A stretch of DNA of 64,000 nt, taken from Streptomyces cylindrosporus (GTDB lineage: Bacteria; Actinomycetota; Actinomycetes; Streptomycetales; Streptomycetaceae). The position numbers and the translations under genes were made by a program. The stretch is taken from contig NZ_JALDAY010000007.1 in NCBI RefSeq assembly GCF_022698165.1, positions 62,001-126,000 on the forward strand, written 5' to 3'. This document shows positions 15,727 through 24,876 of the stretch, one piece after another (the first letter of the stretch is position 1; each line of letters begins with the position of its first letter). The notes under the pieces are model-generated. The model was not told the origin of the DNA and ran no database searches. It worked only from the letters and a program-made list of their open reading frames with translations.

Positions 15727-17997
15727 TCAGGGAATCAGATACCACTTCTCGATGTAGCCGACGTCACGTGCCAGCCGGTCCTGGACGCGCAGCTTCCAGG
15801 TGCCGGAGACGGGCTGGTCGGAGGCGTCGACGACGAAGGTCTGGTCGACGTTGTCGGCCGAGCCGCCGCTCCGGTTGAGCAGGGAGTAGACCTTGCCGTC
15901 CGGGCCGACGAGGTCGACGGTGAGGTCTCCGCGGTAGGTGTGAACGATCTTGACGTAGACCTCGGTGGCGGTGGAGGCGTTGCCGTCGCGGTCGGCGACG
16001 GTGACCGGGGACTCCACCGCGGCTCCGGCGTCGGGGATGTCGACCCGGGTGGCGTTGCCGTACAGCTTCGCCACCCGCCAGGTGAAGGTCCGGGTCGCGG
16101 TCGAGCCGGTGTCGTCGGTGACCGTCACCTTCACGTCCTGGGTGCCGACGGTGGTCGGCGTGCCGCTGATCAGGCCCGTGGGGCTGATGGTCAGGCCGTC
16201 GGGCAGGCCGGTCGCCGAATAGGTGAGCGCGGAGCCGGAGTTGGTGGTGTAGGCGTCGATCTGGAGGGAGACCTGGTCGCCGACCCCGCTGGTCTGATCG
16301 GCCGTTGCCGCGATGTTGACGCCCGGTGCGATGCGCGGGCCCACGTTGATCGCGGCCCAGGCGTCGGAGACGGCCAGGTACGTGGGGCTGTAGGCGCCGA
16401 ACAGGTCGGCCGCGGCCTGGAGGGTGGCGGTGCGCGCGCCCGCGTAGTTGGTGGTGGAGGTCATGTACGTGGTCAGGGCCCGGTACCAGATCCGCTGGGC
16501 GTTCTCGATGCCGATGCCGGTGACCGGGAGGCCGTCGTGGGTGGGGCTGTCGTAGGCGACCCCGTTGACGGTCTTGGCGCCGCTGCCCTCCGAGAGGAGG
16601 TAGAAGAAGTGGTTGGCGGGGCCGGAGGAGTAGTGGACGTCGATGTTGCCGAGCGAGGAGTCCCAGTAGTCGCGGGAGGTGCCGTCCCTGGACGGCTTGT
16701 CCATGTAGCGCAGCGGGGTGCCGTCGCCGTTGATGTCGATCTTCTCGCCGACCAGGTAGTCGGGGACGTCGGCGGGCAGGTCGGCGTGGAACTCGACCGC
16801 GGCGGCGAAGATGTCCGAGGTCGCCTCGTTGAGGCCGCCCGACTCGCCGGAGTATGTCAGGCCGGCGGTGGCGCTGGTGACGCCGTGGCTCATCTCGTGG
16901 GCGGCGACGTCGAGGGCGGTGAGCGGGTGGGTGTTGCCCGAGCCGTCGCCGTAGGTCATGCAGAAGCAGGTGTCGGACCAGAAGGCGTTGACGTAGTTGT
17001 TGCCGTAGTGGGCGCGGCTGTAGGCGGCGACCCCGTCGTTGCGGATGCCGTTGCGGCCGAAGACGTCCTTGTAGTAGTCCCAGGTGGCCGCGGCGCCGAA
17101 CGCGACGTCCACGCCCGCGGTCTGCCGGTCGGCCGGGGTTCCGTCGCCCCAGATATCGTTGTCATCGGTGAACAGGGTGCCCGTGCCGGAGGTTCCCTGG
17201 TTGAGGTCGTAGGTGCGGTGACCCGCGCGGTCGCCGTCGACGAGCTGGTAGGTCGAGCCGGACAGCGTGGTGCCCAGCGGCACGGTTCCGTTGAACTGGC
17301 CGGTGCCGGTGCCGGTTTCGACGCCTTGGTAGCGGAAGAGTTCCTTGCCCGTGCGGGCGTCGGTGATCACGTGCAGTTCGCTGGGTGTGCCGTCGTGCTG
17401 GAAGCCGCCGACCACCGACTCCCAGGCCAGGGCGGGCTTTCCGGAGGCGGCCCAGACGACCCGGCGCGGCGTGCCGTCGATCTCGGCGGCCTTCGCTCCG
17501 GCCCTCCGCGCGGCGGTGAGCGCCCGCGTCTTCGCGGTGCCGGCGGTGACGCTCGGCCTGGTGGCCGGGACGGTGAGCGTGGCACCGGTCGCCCTGGTGC
17601 TCGTGGTCCGGCCCTTCCCGGTGTGCACGACCAGGTCGCCGCCGAGGACCGGCATTCCGGCGTACGTCCGCTCGTAGCGGGTGTGGGTCGTTCCGTCGGC
17701 GTCCTGTACGACGTCCTTGACGACCAGCTTCTCCTTGGCGCCGAGACCGAGGGTCCGGGCGGTGGCGGCGGCCTTGTCGGTGGCGTTCTCGACGAGGGCG
17801 GCGCGGCGCGCCGGGGTGAGCGGGACCTGGGCCGCGCCCGACTTCGGCGTGGCGAGGATCTTTCCATGGCCGCGCGCGGCGGGCGCCGCACCGGCGGTGC
17901 CGGTCTGGACTCCGGTGGCCAGCAGCGTACTTATGGCCGTGAGGGCGAGGGCGAAGGTGTATCTGGAGCGGTGCGAGGAAGGGTGTTGCCGCGACAA
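15727..17997 (-). CDS. Secreted M4 (thermolysin-like) metalloprotease with P domain
   Basis: A 756-residue preproprotease. A signal peptide (about 1-37) and FTP-type propeptide precede the catalytic domain, where zinc ligands H367 and H371 (HEMSHG, with catalytic E368) and E391 (NEATSD) are intact. A putative Ig-like domain (about 560-660; LTYSATGLPDGLTISPTGLISGTP) and a C-terminal proprotein-convertase P domain (HTYRGDLTVDLVGPDG to the end) follow, probably aiding folding or substrate binding. The TTG at 17997 is chosen because GAAGGAG lies 6 nt upstream and the signal peptide begins there; no ATG fits. Acts extracellularly on protein substrates. Confidence 0.9.
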   Translation of the reverse strand: MSRQHPSSHRSRYTFALALTAISTLLATGVQTGTAGAAPAARGHGKILATPKSGAAQVPLTPARRAALVENATDKAAATARTLGLGAKEKLVVKDVVQDADGTTHTRYERTYAGMPVLGGDLVVHTGKGRTTSTRATGATLTVPATRPSVTAGTAKTRALTAARRAGAKAAEIDGTPRRVVWAASGKPALAWESVVGGFQHDGTPSELHVITDARTGKELFRYQGVETGTGTGQFNGTVPLGTTLSGSTYQLVDGDRAGHRTYDLNQGTSGTGTLFTDDNDIWGDGTPADRQTAGVDVAFGAAATWDYYKDVFGRNGIRNDGVAAYSRAHYGNNYVNAFWSDTCFCMTYGDGSGNTHPLTALDVAAHEMSHGVTSATAGLTYSGESGGLNEATSDIFAAAVEFHADLPADVPDYLVGEKIDINGDGTPLRYMDKPSRDGTSRDYWDSSLGNIDVHYSSGPANHFFYLLSEGSGAKTVNGVAYDSPTHDGLPVTGIGIENAQRIWYRALTTYMTSTTNYAGARTATLQAAADLFGAYSPTYLAVSDAWAAINVGPRIAPGVNIAATADQTSGVGDQVSLQIDAYTTNSGSALTYSATGLPDGLTISPTGLISGTPTTVGTQDVKVTVTDDTGSTATRTFTWRVAKLYGNATRVDIPDAGAAVESPVTVADRDGNASTATEVYVKIVHTYRGDLTVDLVGPDGKVYSLLNRSGGSADNVDQTFVVDASDQPVSGTWKLRVQDRLARDVGYIEKWYLIP

Positions 17998-18312
17998 GTC
18001 GTTCTCCTTCTGCAGGGGCGAAGGAACCGTGCATGTTGTGAACACACGGTGAAGTCCGCGGACAGCAGACTGGCACCCGACCCACCCGCTTGTCATGAAT
18101 GCAACAACACAACGGCCGGAAACCGCCGCCAACTTCCGGTCCCGTCAGGCCAGTTCCGGACTCTCAAGCGAACGTCGAACGTCGGTCTTCGTCCAGCATG
18201 TGTCAGTCCCAGAGACACGCTCCCGCCACCCCGGCCACCCGCCTACGGTCCCGTGCATCGGACAGGCCGGCGGCCGCCGGTCCGCCACAGCCGACTACCA
18301 AGGGGAGGCGCC
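17998..18312. other. Intergenic region, divergent promoters, no gene
   Basis: A 315-bp gap between the protease and the roadblock-type gene. It holds the protease ribosome site (GAAGGAG, minus strand, 18010-18004), a GC-rich 14-bp palindrome CCGGCGGCCGCCGG at 18267-18280 and TTGTGAACACA at 18037-18047. No conserved ORF with normal coding bias was found. Confidence 0.5.
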
Positions 18313-18687
18313 ATGGCGAGTGTGGAAGTGTCGCTGAAGGAGATGATGACGGGGGTCGAGGGATCGTTGGGGGCCGCGGTCGTCGACTACACCAGCGGCA
18401 TGGCCCTGGGCACGCTGGGCGGGGGCAAGGACCTCGATCTGACGATCGCCTCGGCCGGCAACACGGACGTCGTGCGGGCCAAGGTGCGCACGATGGAGAC
18501 GCTGGGGCTCAAGAGCCGGATCGAGGACATCCTGATCACCCTGGGCAACCAGTACCACCTGATCCGCCTGGTGACCGGCCGCAACGGGAACGGGCTGTTC
18601 CTCTACCTCGTACTGGACAAGGACCGCTCGAACCTCGCGATGGCCCGCCACCAGCTCAAGCGGGTCGAGGAGAAGCTCGAGGTCTAG
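18313..18687 (+). CDS. Roadblock/LC7-like small cytoplasmic protein
   Basis: A 124-residue protein whose layout (short N-terminal helix, GSLGAAVVDYTSGMALG beta hairpin, long helix, ITLGNQYHLIRLV and LFLYLVLDKDR strands, C-terminal helix) resembles bacterial roadblock/LC7 domains, which act as regulators of small GTPases or as dimeric adaptors. AGGGGAGG lies 5 nt before the ATG. Roadblock proteins in streptomycetes often sit in conservon operons with a kinase and a GTPase; neither is present here, so it stands alone. Assignment rests on pattern only. Confidence 0.65.
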   Translation: MASVEVSLKEMMTGVEGSLGAAVVDYTSGMALGTLGGGKDLDLTIASAGNTDVVRAKVRTMETLGLKSRIEDILITLGNQYHLIRLVTGRNGNGLFLYLVLDKDRSNLAMARHQLKRVEEKLEV

Positions 18688-18720
18688 GCCGCCCGGAGGT
18701 CCGGGGTTTCGTGCGCCCAC

Positions 18721-18750
18721 GATGTGAAGACTTCTTCAAGTCACCACATC
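18721..18750. promoter_or_regulatory. Imperfect 30-bp palindrome upstream of ArsR gene
   Basis: Arms GATGTG (18721-18726) and CACATC (18745-18750) with inner GACTT/AAGTC pairs; 11 of 15 half-site positions match. It is in the gap between the roadblock-type gene and the ArsR gene, about 130 nt before the latter's ATG. A candidate ArsR binding site. Confidence 0.45.
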
Positions 18751-18881
18751 AGCATGATCCCAATACGTGCCTGGGCGCGGCCGCGGACGACCAGGATCGG
18801 TTCTCGCAAGACGGGTGCGGCGGCACCTCCGGGCGCCGCCGCACCGTGGCACCACACCCGAACGGCAGGGAGAGAGCACTC

Positions 18882-19247
18882 ATGCAAGTCCCCCTCTACC
18901 AGGCCAAGGCGGACTTCTTCCGCATGCTCGGGCACCCCGTGCGCATCAGGGTCCTGGAGCTGCTCCAGCACGGGCCCGTCCCGGTGCGGGACCTTCTCGC
19001 CGACATCGAGATCGAGCCGTCCAGTCTCTCGCAGCAGCTGGCGGTCCTGCGCCGGGCCGGCATCGTGGTGTCCATCCGGGAGGGCTCGACCGTCAGCTAC
19101 GCGCTGGCCGGCGGTGATGTCGCCGAACTCCTGCGCGCGGCCCGCCGGATCCTCACCGAGCTGCTGGACGGGCGCAACGAACTCCTCGCCGAGCTGCGCC
19201 GCGCGGACGCCCCCGCGCCGCAGGTGCCCACCAGCAGCCGCGGCTGA
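18882..19247 (+). CDS. ArsR-family transcriptional regulator
   Basis: A 121-residue winged-helix regulator: FRMLGHPVRIRVLELL, DLLADIEIEPSSLSQQLAVLRRAGIV (recognition helix) and the wing REGSTVSYAL are typical of ArsR/SmtB. No cysteine metal site (such as CxC in helix 3) is present, so it is not a classic arsenic or zinc sensor; the signal is unknown. AGGGAGAGAG precedes the ATG. The following gene encodes an unrelated secreted protein 118 nt downstream, and no transporter is adjacent. Confidence 0.88.
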   Translation: MQVPLYQAKADFFRMLGHPVRIRVLELLQHGPVPVRDLLADIEIEPSSLSQQLAVLRRAGIVVSIREGSTVSYALAGGDVAELLRAARRILTELLDGRNELLAELRRADAPAPQVPTSSRG

Positions 19248-19365
19248 ACCGGCGCTGCCCCCGGCACGGTGGCCTGCATTGCTCCGCCCGAGTGGTGCTC
19301 GCCTCCGCCCGGTCGTAGCGTCGGTACAGGGACGACCGCAGAGGAACCGCAGCCGGGGAGCGGAC

Positions 19366-19824
19366 ATGCGCGCACACGCACTGACCACAGCAGTAACGCT
19401 CTGCCTGGCCGCGTCGCTCGCGGCGGCCGCGGGCGCGCCTTCCTCGGCGAGGCCGGAGTCGTCGCGGACGGTGGCGGAGCAACCCGCGCCGCCGGTGCTC
19501 GTCGACTGCTTCTGGCACCCGCAAATACGCCCCTCGGCGTTCATGCTCGCCTGCGGTGACGGCAACAGCCGTCTGACCTCGCTCAAGTGGTCGCAGTGGG
19601 GTGCGGACTCGGCGACCGCGCAAGGCGTGAACGTCGTCAACGACTGCAAGCCGTACTGCGCGGCGGGCACCTTCCATTCGTACGCCGTCTCGGTGCGGCT
19701 GGATCATCCGCGGTCCTGGAAGAAGCGCCCGCAGGTACGCCACTACACCCGCATGACGCTCGTCTTCACCGGCGCTCGCCCGGACACGTACCCGCCGACG
19801 GTGCGGTATCCGCTGTGGGACTGA
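19366..19824 (+). CDS. Small secreted protein, hypothetical
   Basis: A 152-residue protein with a clear signal peptide (MRAHALTTAVTLCLAASLAAAAGAPSSA is partly shown by its first 25 residues). The mature part has four cysteines (DCFWHP, LACGDGNSRL, DCKPYCAAG), likely forming disulphides, and the motif LACGDGNSxLxxLxWxxWG that recurs in many actinobacterial secreted proteins of unknown role. GGGGAG is placed 7 nt before the ATG. Ends 3 nt from the convergent MASE1 gene. Confidence 0.75.
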   Translation: MRAHALTTAVTLCLAASLAAAAGAPSSARPESSRTVAEQPAPPVLVDCFWHPQIRPSAFMLACGDGNSRLTSLKWSQWGADSATAQGVNVVNDCKPYCAAGTFHSYAVSVRLDHPRSWKKRPQVRHYTRMTLVFTGARPDTYPPTVRYPLWD

Positions 19825-19827
19825 ACG

Positions 19828-20823
19828 TCAGCCGCGGTCGTCCGCGTCCATGGGCGGCCGGCCCTGCGGAGACTCCCCCGCGGTGAGGTGTTCCAGCACC
19901 TCGACCAGTTCCTGGCAGGCCTGTTCCACCGAGCGCCGGGTGTTGAGCTGTTCCGTGATGACGGCGGACAGCAGGAGGGCGGTCAGGGCCATCGCGCCGT
20001 TGAAGGCCTGGAGCTTGATCATGACCTCGACGCCGGTGAGGTGCGCGAAGGGGCCGACCCGGTCGGTGGCCGCAATGGTGGCCATGACCGAGGCGAACAG
20101 GGCGCACAGCATGCTGCCGGTGAGCTGGAAGCGCAGCGCCGCCCAGATCAGCAGCGGGTAGACGAGGAACAGCAGGCTGACGGAGCTGTGGGCGGCCAGG
20201 GGTATCAGCCCGCAGGCCACCAGGGTCAGGCCGACGGCCTCCTTCCAGCGGTGCGGATACGGCGGCCAGGGCGTCGCGTACAGCGCCAGCAGGACCGGCG
20301 TGACGATCAGGACGCCCATCGCGTCGCCCGCCCACCAGGCCGACCAGACCAGCCAGAAGCCGCTCATGGCGAGCTTGCCGGTGAGCACGAGCAGGCCCGC
20401 GCCGGCGGTGGCGCTGATCAGCATGGCGGCGAGGGCGCCGAGGAAGACCAGGGCGAGACCGTCCCGCAGTCGGGCGAGGTCGGTGCGGAAGCCGACCTTG
20501 CGCAGCAGGTAGTACGCGGCGAGCGGGGCGAGGGTGTTGCCCAGCAGGGTGCCGAGCACGGCGAGCTGCGGGGTGGTGATCGACATGACGACGAGCAGGG
20601 AGCCGATCGCGATGCCGGGCCAGGCGCCGAGTCCGAACAGCAGCAGACAGGTCAGTGCCACGCCGGTGGGCGGCCAGATGGGTGTGACCACGGCACCCTC
20701 GACCACGAGCTGCCGCAACAGCCCCAGCCGCCCGGCCGCGAAGTAGCAGGCGGCGACGGCCAGGGTCCTCAGGGCGAAGAGGCCTGGTCGGCGCAGATCC
20801 TGGGTAGCCACCACAGTTGCCAT
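19828..20823 (-). CDS. MASE1-domain integral membrane sensor protein
   Basis: A 331-residue membrane protein with about eight hydrophobic segments matching the MASE1 sensory domain (VTPIWPPTGVALTCLLLFG, GNTLAPLAAYYLLRK, WWAGDAMGVLIVTPVLL). A short C-terminal cytoplasmic tail (about 295-331) is helical. MASE1 is normally fused to a kinase, cyclase or phosphatase output domain; here none is fused, and the SpoIIE-type phosphatase gene lies directly upstream in the same direction, 68 nt away. The ATG has no obvious ribosome site, so translation may depend on the upstream gene. Confidence 0.8.
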   Translation of the reverse strand: MATVVATQDLRRPGLFALRTLAVAACYFAAGRLGLLRQLVVEGAVVTPIWPPTGVALTCLLLFGLGAWPGIAIGSLLVVMSITTPQLAVLGTLLGNTLAPLAAYYLLRKVGFRTDLARLRDGLALVFLGALAAMLISATAGAGLLVLTGKLAMSGFWLVWSAWWAGDAMGVLIVTPVLLALYATPWPPYPHRWKEAVGLTLVACGLIPLAAHSSVSLLFLVYPLLIWAALRFQLTGSMLCALFASVMATIAATDRVGPFAHLTGVEVMIKLQAFNGAMALTALLLSAVITEQLNTRRSVEQACQELVEVLEHLTAGESPQGRPPMDADDRG

Positions 20824-20891
20824 CAGACACCGAGGGGGGCCGGACGGCGAGGCGAGCGGGGCAGCGGTAGGGGCGGGACCGGGTTCGCGCC

Positions 20892-21722
20892 CTAGCGCCG
20901 GGCCGCCGGTCCGTCGTGGCCGACCACCAGGACCGCCGCGTCGTCCTCGTGGCCGACGCGTTCCGCCACCTTCATCACGGCCGCCGCCAGCGAGCTCGCC
21001 TCCATGCCCGCCACCGCGGCGATTCCCGCGAGGCGTACCACCTGGTCGAGGCCCTCGTCGATGCTCAGGGACGGGCCCTCGACGACGCCGTCCGTCAGCA
21101 GGACGAAGACGCCGCCCGTGGTGAGCCGGTGGCGGGTCACCGCGTACTCCATGCCCTGCTGGATGCCCAGCGGCGGTCCGCCCTCGTCGTCGGCGATGCC
21201 GGACCGGCCGTCCTGCGTGGCCCAGATGTGCGGGGTGTGCCCGGCACGTGCGCTCTCCAGGACCCCGGTGGCCGGGTCGAGCCGCATGAACGTGCAGGTG
21301 GCGAAGAGGTCGGTGCCCAGCGAGAGCAGCAGGTCGTTGGTGCGGGAGAGCAGCTCGCCGGGTTCGCTGGTGACGGAGGCGAGCGCGCGCAGACAGACCC
21401 GGACCTGGCCCATGAAGGCGGCCGCCTCGATGTTGTGGCCCTGGACGTCGCCGATCGACAGGCCGATCCGGCCGTCGGGCATCGTGAAGGCGTCGTACCA
21501 GTCGCCGCCCACGTTGAGGCCGTGGTAGGCGGGCGCGTACCGGACGGCCAGGTGGAAGCCGGGGGCGACGGGCAGGTCCCTGGGCAGCATGCCGCGCTGG
21601 AGGGCCACGGCGAGCTCGACGCGCGAGCGCTGCAGCTCGGCCAGCTCGCGCGCCTGGGCGGTCAGCGACCCGAGGCGGGCGAGCAGCTCGTCGCCGTCCT
21701 CCGTTGGGCGCGTCAGGGACAT
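20892..21722 (-). CDS. SpoIIE-type PP2C serine phosphatase
   Basis: A 276-residue soluble phosphatase. A short helical N terminus (LTAQARELAELQRSRVELAVALQRGMLP) leads into the PPM catalytic domain with metal-binding NVGGDWYDAF, SIGDVQGHNIEAA, ARAGHTPH and LLTDGVVEG motifs. Enzymes of this class dephosphorylate anti-sigma-factor antagonists. It lacks a sensor domain of its own; the MASE1 membrane protein encoded downstream is the probable input module. Confidence 0.88.
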   Translation of the reverse strand: MSLTRPTEDGDELLARLGSLTAQARELAELQRSRVELAVALQRGMLPRDLPVAPGFHLAVRYAPAYHGLNVGGDWYDAFTMPDGRIGLSIGDVQGHNIEAAAFMGQVRVCLRALASVTSEPGELLSRTNDLLLSLGTDLFATCTFMRLDPATGVLESARAGHTPHIWATQDGRSGIADDEGGPPLGIQQGMEYAVTRHRLTTGGVFVLLTDGVVEGPSLSIDEGLDQVVRLAGIAAVAGMEASSLAAAVMKVAERVGHEDDAAVLVVGHDGPAARR

Positions 21723-21870
21723 TGTTCACTCCGGCGGGGCCGTGGGCCGTGGCCCCTTCAGGGCAAAACCCCAGATTATGCGTTTAAAGGGATGATAGCG
21801 ACATCCGTCGCCGTCCCCGAGTCCGCAGGTCCTGGGCTGCCCCCCGGGGGCCACGCGCCCGCCCGCCGGT

Positions 21871-23511
21871 TCAGCCGCCGAGGGCCGCCATGACCACGTC
21901 CTTGGCCTCCTCCTGCACCTGCCGGAGGTGGTCCGCCCCCCGGAAAGACTCGGCGTAGATCTTGTACACGTCCTCCGTGCCGGAGGGCCGCGCAGCGAAC
22001 CAGGCATTCTCGGTGCTGACCTTGATGCCGCCGATGGCCGCGCCGTTGCCCGGGGCCTCGGTGAGCACACCCGTGACCGGCTCCCCCGCCAGGGTGTCGG
22101 CGGTGACCTGGGCGGGCGAGAGTTTGGCGAGGAGGGCCTTCTCCTCGCGGGTGGCGGGGGCGTCGATGCGCGCGTAGGCCGGGGAGCCGAAGCGGTCGGT
22201 CAGGGCGGCGTAGTGCTCGGACGGGGTCTTCCCGGTGACCGCGGTGATCTCGGAGGCGAGCAGCGCCAGGATGATGCCGTCCTTGTCGGTGGTCCACACC
22301 GACCCGTCCCGGCGCAGGAAGGACGCGCCGGCCGACTCCTCGCCGCCGAAGCCGATCGACCCGTCGACCAGCCCGTCCACGAACCACTTGAACCCGACGG
22401 GCACCTCGACCAGCCGGCGCCCGAGGTCGGCGGCGACCCGGTCGATCATCCCGGAGGAGACGAGGGTCTTGCCGATGCCCGCGTCGGCGGGCCACTCCTT
22501 GCGGTGGGTGTAGAGGTAGGCGATGGCGGCCGCGAGGTAGTGGTTGGGGTTCATCAGGCCCGCGTCCGGGGTGACGATGCCGTGCCGGTCGGCGTCGGCG
22601 TCGTTGCCGGTGGAGATCTGGAACCGGTCGCGCCGCTCGATGAGCGAGGCCATCGCGTACGGCGAGGAGCAGTCCATGCGGATCTTGCCGTCCCAGTCCA
22701 GCGTCATGAACCGCCAGGTGGGGTCGGCGAGCGGGTTGACCACGGTCAGGTCGAGCCGGTGCTGTTCGGCGATACGGCCCCAGTAGGCGACCGAGGCCCC
22801 GCCCAGCGGGTCGGCGCCGATCCGGACGCCGGCGGCGCGGATCGCGTCGAGGTCGAGGACGTTCGGCAGGTCGGCGACGTAGGCGCCGAGGAAGTCGTGG
22901 CGGCGGGTGGTCTCCGCGGCGAGCGCGCGGGTGTACGGGACGCGCCGTACGTCCTTCAGGCCGGCCGCGATGATGGCGTTGGCGCGGTCCTGGATCCAGG
23001 AGGTGGCGTCGGAACCGGCCGGGCCGCCGCTCGGCGGGTTGTACTTGAAACCGCCGTCGGCGGGCGGGTTGTGGGACGGGGTGACGACGACGCCGTCGGC
23101 GAGGCCGGAGGTGCGGCCGCGGTTGTGGGTGAGGATGGCGTGCGAGACCGCGGGGGTGGGCGTGTAGCCGTCGGCGCTGTCGATGAGCACGGTGACCCCG
23201 TTGGCGGCGAACACCTCCAGGGCGGTGACCTGGGCCGGCTCGGACAGGGCGTGGGTGTCGGCGCCGAGGAAGAGCGGGCCGTCGGTGCCCTGTTCGGCGC
23301 GGTACTCGCAGATCGCCTGGCTGGTCGCGGCGATGTGGTCCTCGTTGAACGCGGTCGCCAGGGACGAGCCGCGGTGCCCGGACGTACCGAAGGTCACCCG
23401 CTGGCCCGGGTCGGACGGGTCCGGGTGCAGCGCGTAGTACGCGGTGACCAGCCGGGCGACGTCGACGAGATCCTCGGGTCCGGCAGGCTGACCCGCTCGC
23501 TCGTGCTGCAT
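21871..23511 (-). CDS. pgm: Alpha-D-glucose phosphoglucomutase
   Basis: A 546-residue phosphoglucomutase, the family's usual length. It interconverts glucose 1-phosphate and glucose 6-phosphate in glycogen, trehalose and cell-wall sugar metabolism. Phosphoserine S146 sits in [11 protein letters not shown], the Mg loop is near [10 protein letters not shown], the sugar loop is GGEESAG, and the phosphate loop is [13 protein letters not shown] near the C terminus. The ATG at 23511 follows GAGGAG by 6 nt. Transcribed alone; the terminator of the upstream serine hydrolase lies just before its promoter region. Confidence 0.95.
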   Translation of the reverse strand: MQHERAGQPAGPEDLVDVARLVTAYYALHPDPSDPGQRVTFGTSGHRGSSLATAFNEDHIAATSQAICEYRAEQGTDGPLFLGADTHALSEPAQVTALEVFAANGVTVLIDSADGYTPTPAVSHAILTHNRGRTSGLADGVVVTPSHNPPADGGFKYNPPSGGPAGSDATSWIQDRANAIIAAGLKDVRRVPYTRALAAETTRRHDFLGAYVADLPNVLDLDAIRAAGVRIGADPLGGASVAYWGRIAEQHRLDLTVVNPLADPTWRFMTLDWDGKIRMDCSSPYAMASLIERRDRFQISTGNDADADRHGIVTPDAGLMNPNHYLAAAIAYLYTHRKEWPADAGIGKTLVSSGMIDRVAADLGRRLVEVPVGFKWFVDGLVDGSIGFGGEESAGASFLRRDGSVWTTDKDGIILALLASEITAVTGKTPSEHYAALTDRFGSPAYARIDAPATREEKALLAKLSPAQVTADTLAGEPVTGVLTEAPGNGAAIGGIKVSTENAWFAARPSGTEDVYKIYAESFRGADHLRQVQEEAKDVVMAALGG

Positions 23512-23582
23512 GTGCCCGCTCCTCCACATCGGTTGACCAAAAGCGTTTGCAGCGCCCATCCTCCCCCGTCGCCGGGCCGGTT

Positions 23583-23613
23583 CGCGAGTGTGCGCTCCTC
23601 ACGCACACTCGCG
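23583..23613 (-). terminator. Hairpin terminator of serine hydrolase gene
   Basis: Perfect 12-bp arms CGCGAGTGTGCG (23583-23594) and CGCACACTCGCG (23602-23613) with a 7-nt loop, 10 nt past the stop of the serine hydrolase gene on the minus strand. No T-run follows, as is common in streptomycetes. Confidence 0.75.
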
Positions 23614-23622
23614 TGCGGTCGG

Positions 23623-24783
23623 CTACTTCCGCAGGAGCGCGCAGACGAAGTCCTCCTGGACGGCACGCATCTTCTTCAACAGTTCCGGTTTGAGGGCCTC
23701 GTTGATCTGGGTGGTGACGGAGAAGGTGAGCGACCTGCGGCCGTCCGGGGTGGCCGCGATCAGCTGGGTGTAGCCGGGGAAGTTGCCGGTGTGCCCGAGG
23801 ACGACCCCGCACCGGGTGTCGTACCGGAAGATGGCCAGTCCGGCGGAGTTGCGCCCCGGGCCCTGGGGCTGGGAGGCGCCGTCGATCCAGTTCCGCTGCG
23901 CGTGCACCACGTCCTTGCCGTACAGCGCGCCGCCCGCGTAGCCGCGGATGAAGCGGGTCATGTCGGCGGGCGTGGAGATGATGCCTCCGGACGCCCAGGC
24001 CCCGGAGACGCCGAAGACCTCGCTGACGTCGGCCGGCGGCGCGGGCGGGCTCACGTCGTAGCCGTGCAGGTAGGGCTCGGGCATCCGGTAGCCCTGGGGC
24101 AGGCTGGTGTCGTGCAGCCCCAGCGGCCGGTAGACCAGCGTGCGCAGCAGTTTCTCGTACGGGGTGCCGGTGACCGCCTCCGCCATGAGGGCGACGGCGA
24201 TGTTGTCCGAGTTGCTGTACTGGTAGCGGCTGCCGGGACTGAAGCGGAGGGGCTGGTCGGCCACATAGTCGAGCAGGCGCCGGGAGTCGAAGTGGTGCCG
24301 TGGGTCGGCCGCGAGGGCCGCGCGGAACCCGGCGGACTCGGAGAAGTCGGGCAGCCCGCTGGTGTGGTCGAGGAGTTGGCCGAGCGAGACGCGGTGCCAG
24401 GCCTTGGGCAGCCGTGGCAGCCGTTCGCCGAGGGTGTCGTCGAGGCGCAGGGCGTGCCGGTCGACCAGGCTCAGCGCGACGGCCCCGCTGAAGGCCTTGG
24501 CCGTGCTGGCGATGCGCATGTGGTCGTCGCTGTGCGGGCGCCGACCGGTGGCGAGGTCCGCGACGCCGGCCCGGACGACATGGGTCTCCCCGTCCCGTCT
24601 CAGCAGGGCGATGACTCCGGGCGGCCCGCCCGGGGTGTCCACCAACTGCTGGGCCTGGCGCTGGAGTTCGTCGTCGTGGGTGGCGGCCGTGCTCGTGGCG
24701 GCGGGGCCGAGGGCGGCGGCGCAGACCGCGGCGAGGCCGGTTGCCAGCAGGCGGGCGCGGGCCGGGACGGAGCGGTGGGGCAT
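23623..24783 (-). CDS. Secreted serine hydrolase of the beta-lactamase/DD-peptidase class C family
   Basis: A 386-residue secreted enzyme with a signal peptide of about 33 residues. The class C triad is present: S93-T-A-K96 (SxxK nucleophile), YSN in QYSNSDNIA near residue 183 and HTG in LGHTGNFPG near residue 330. These proteins may act as D-alanyl-D-alanine carboxypeptidases, D-aminopeptidases or esterases; the sequence alone does not decide. Ends in a basic CALLRK tail. Downstream of a Ser/Thr kinase gene, 93 nt gap, same strand. Confidence 0.88.
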   Translation of the reverse strand: MPHRSVPARARLLATGLAAVCAAALGPAATSTAATHDDELQRQAQQLVDTPGGPPGVIALLRRDGETHVVRAGVADLATGRRPHSDDHMRIASTAKAFSGAVALSLVDRHALRLDDTLGERLPRLPKAWHRVSLGQLLDHTSGLPDFSESAGFRAALAADPRHHFDSRRLLDYVADQPLRFSPGSRYQYSNSDNIAVALMAEAVTGTPYEKLLRTLVYRPLGLHDTSLPQGYRMPEPYLHGYDVSPPAPPADVSEVFGVSGAWASGGIISTPADMTRFIRGYAGGALYGKDVVHAQRNWIDGASQPQGPGRNSAGLAIFRYDTRCGVVLGHTGNFPGYTQLIAATPDGRRSLTFSVTTQINEALKPELLKKMRAVQEDFVCALLRK

Positions 24784-24876
24784 GGGGTCTCCCGGGAGGC
24801 TGGGCGAAGGTGCAGGCCCAGCCTTTCCCTCACCCGGAGCGGTAGCCTCCGGTGCTGCTGCATCCGGCGGAACGCG

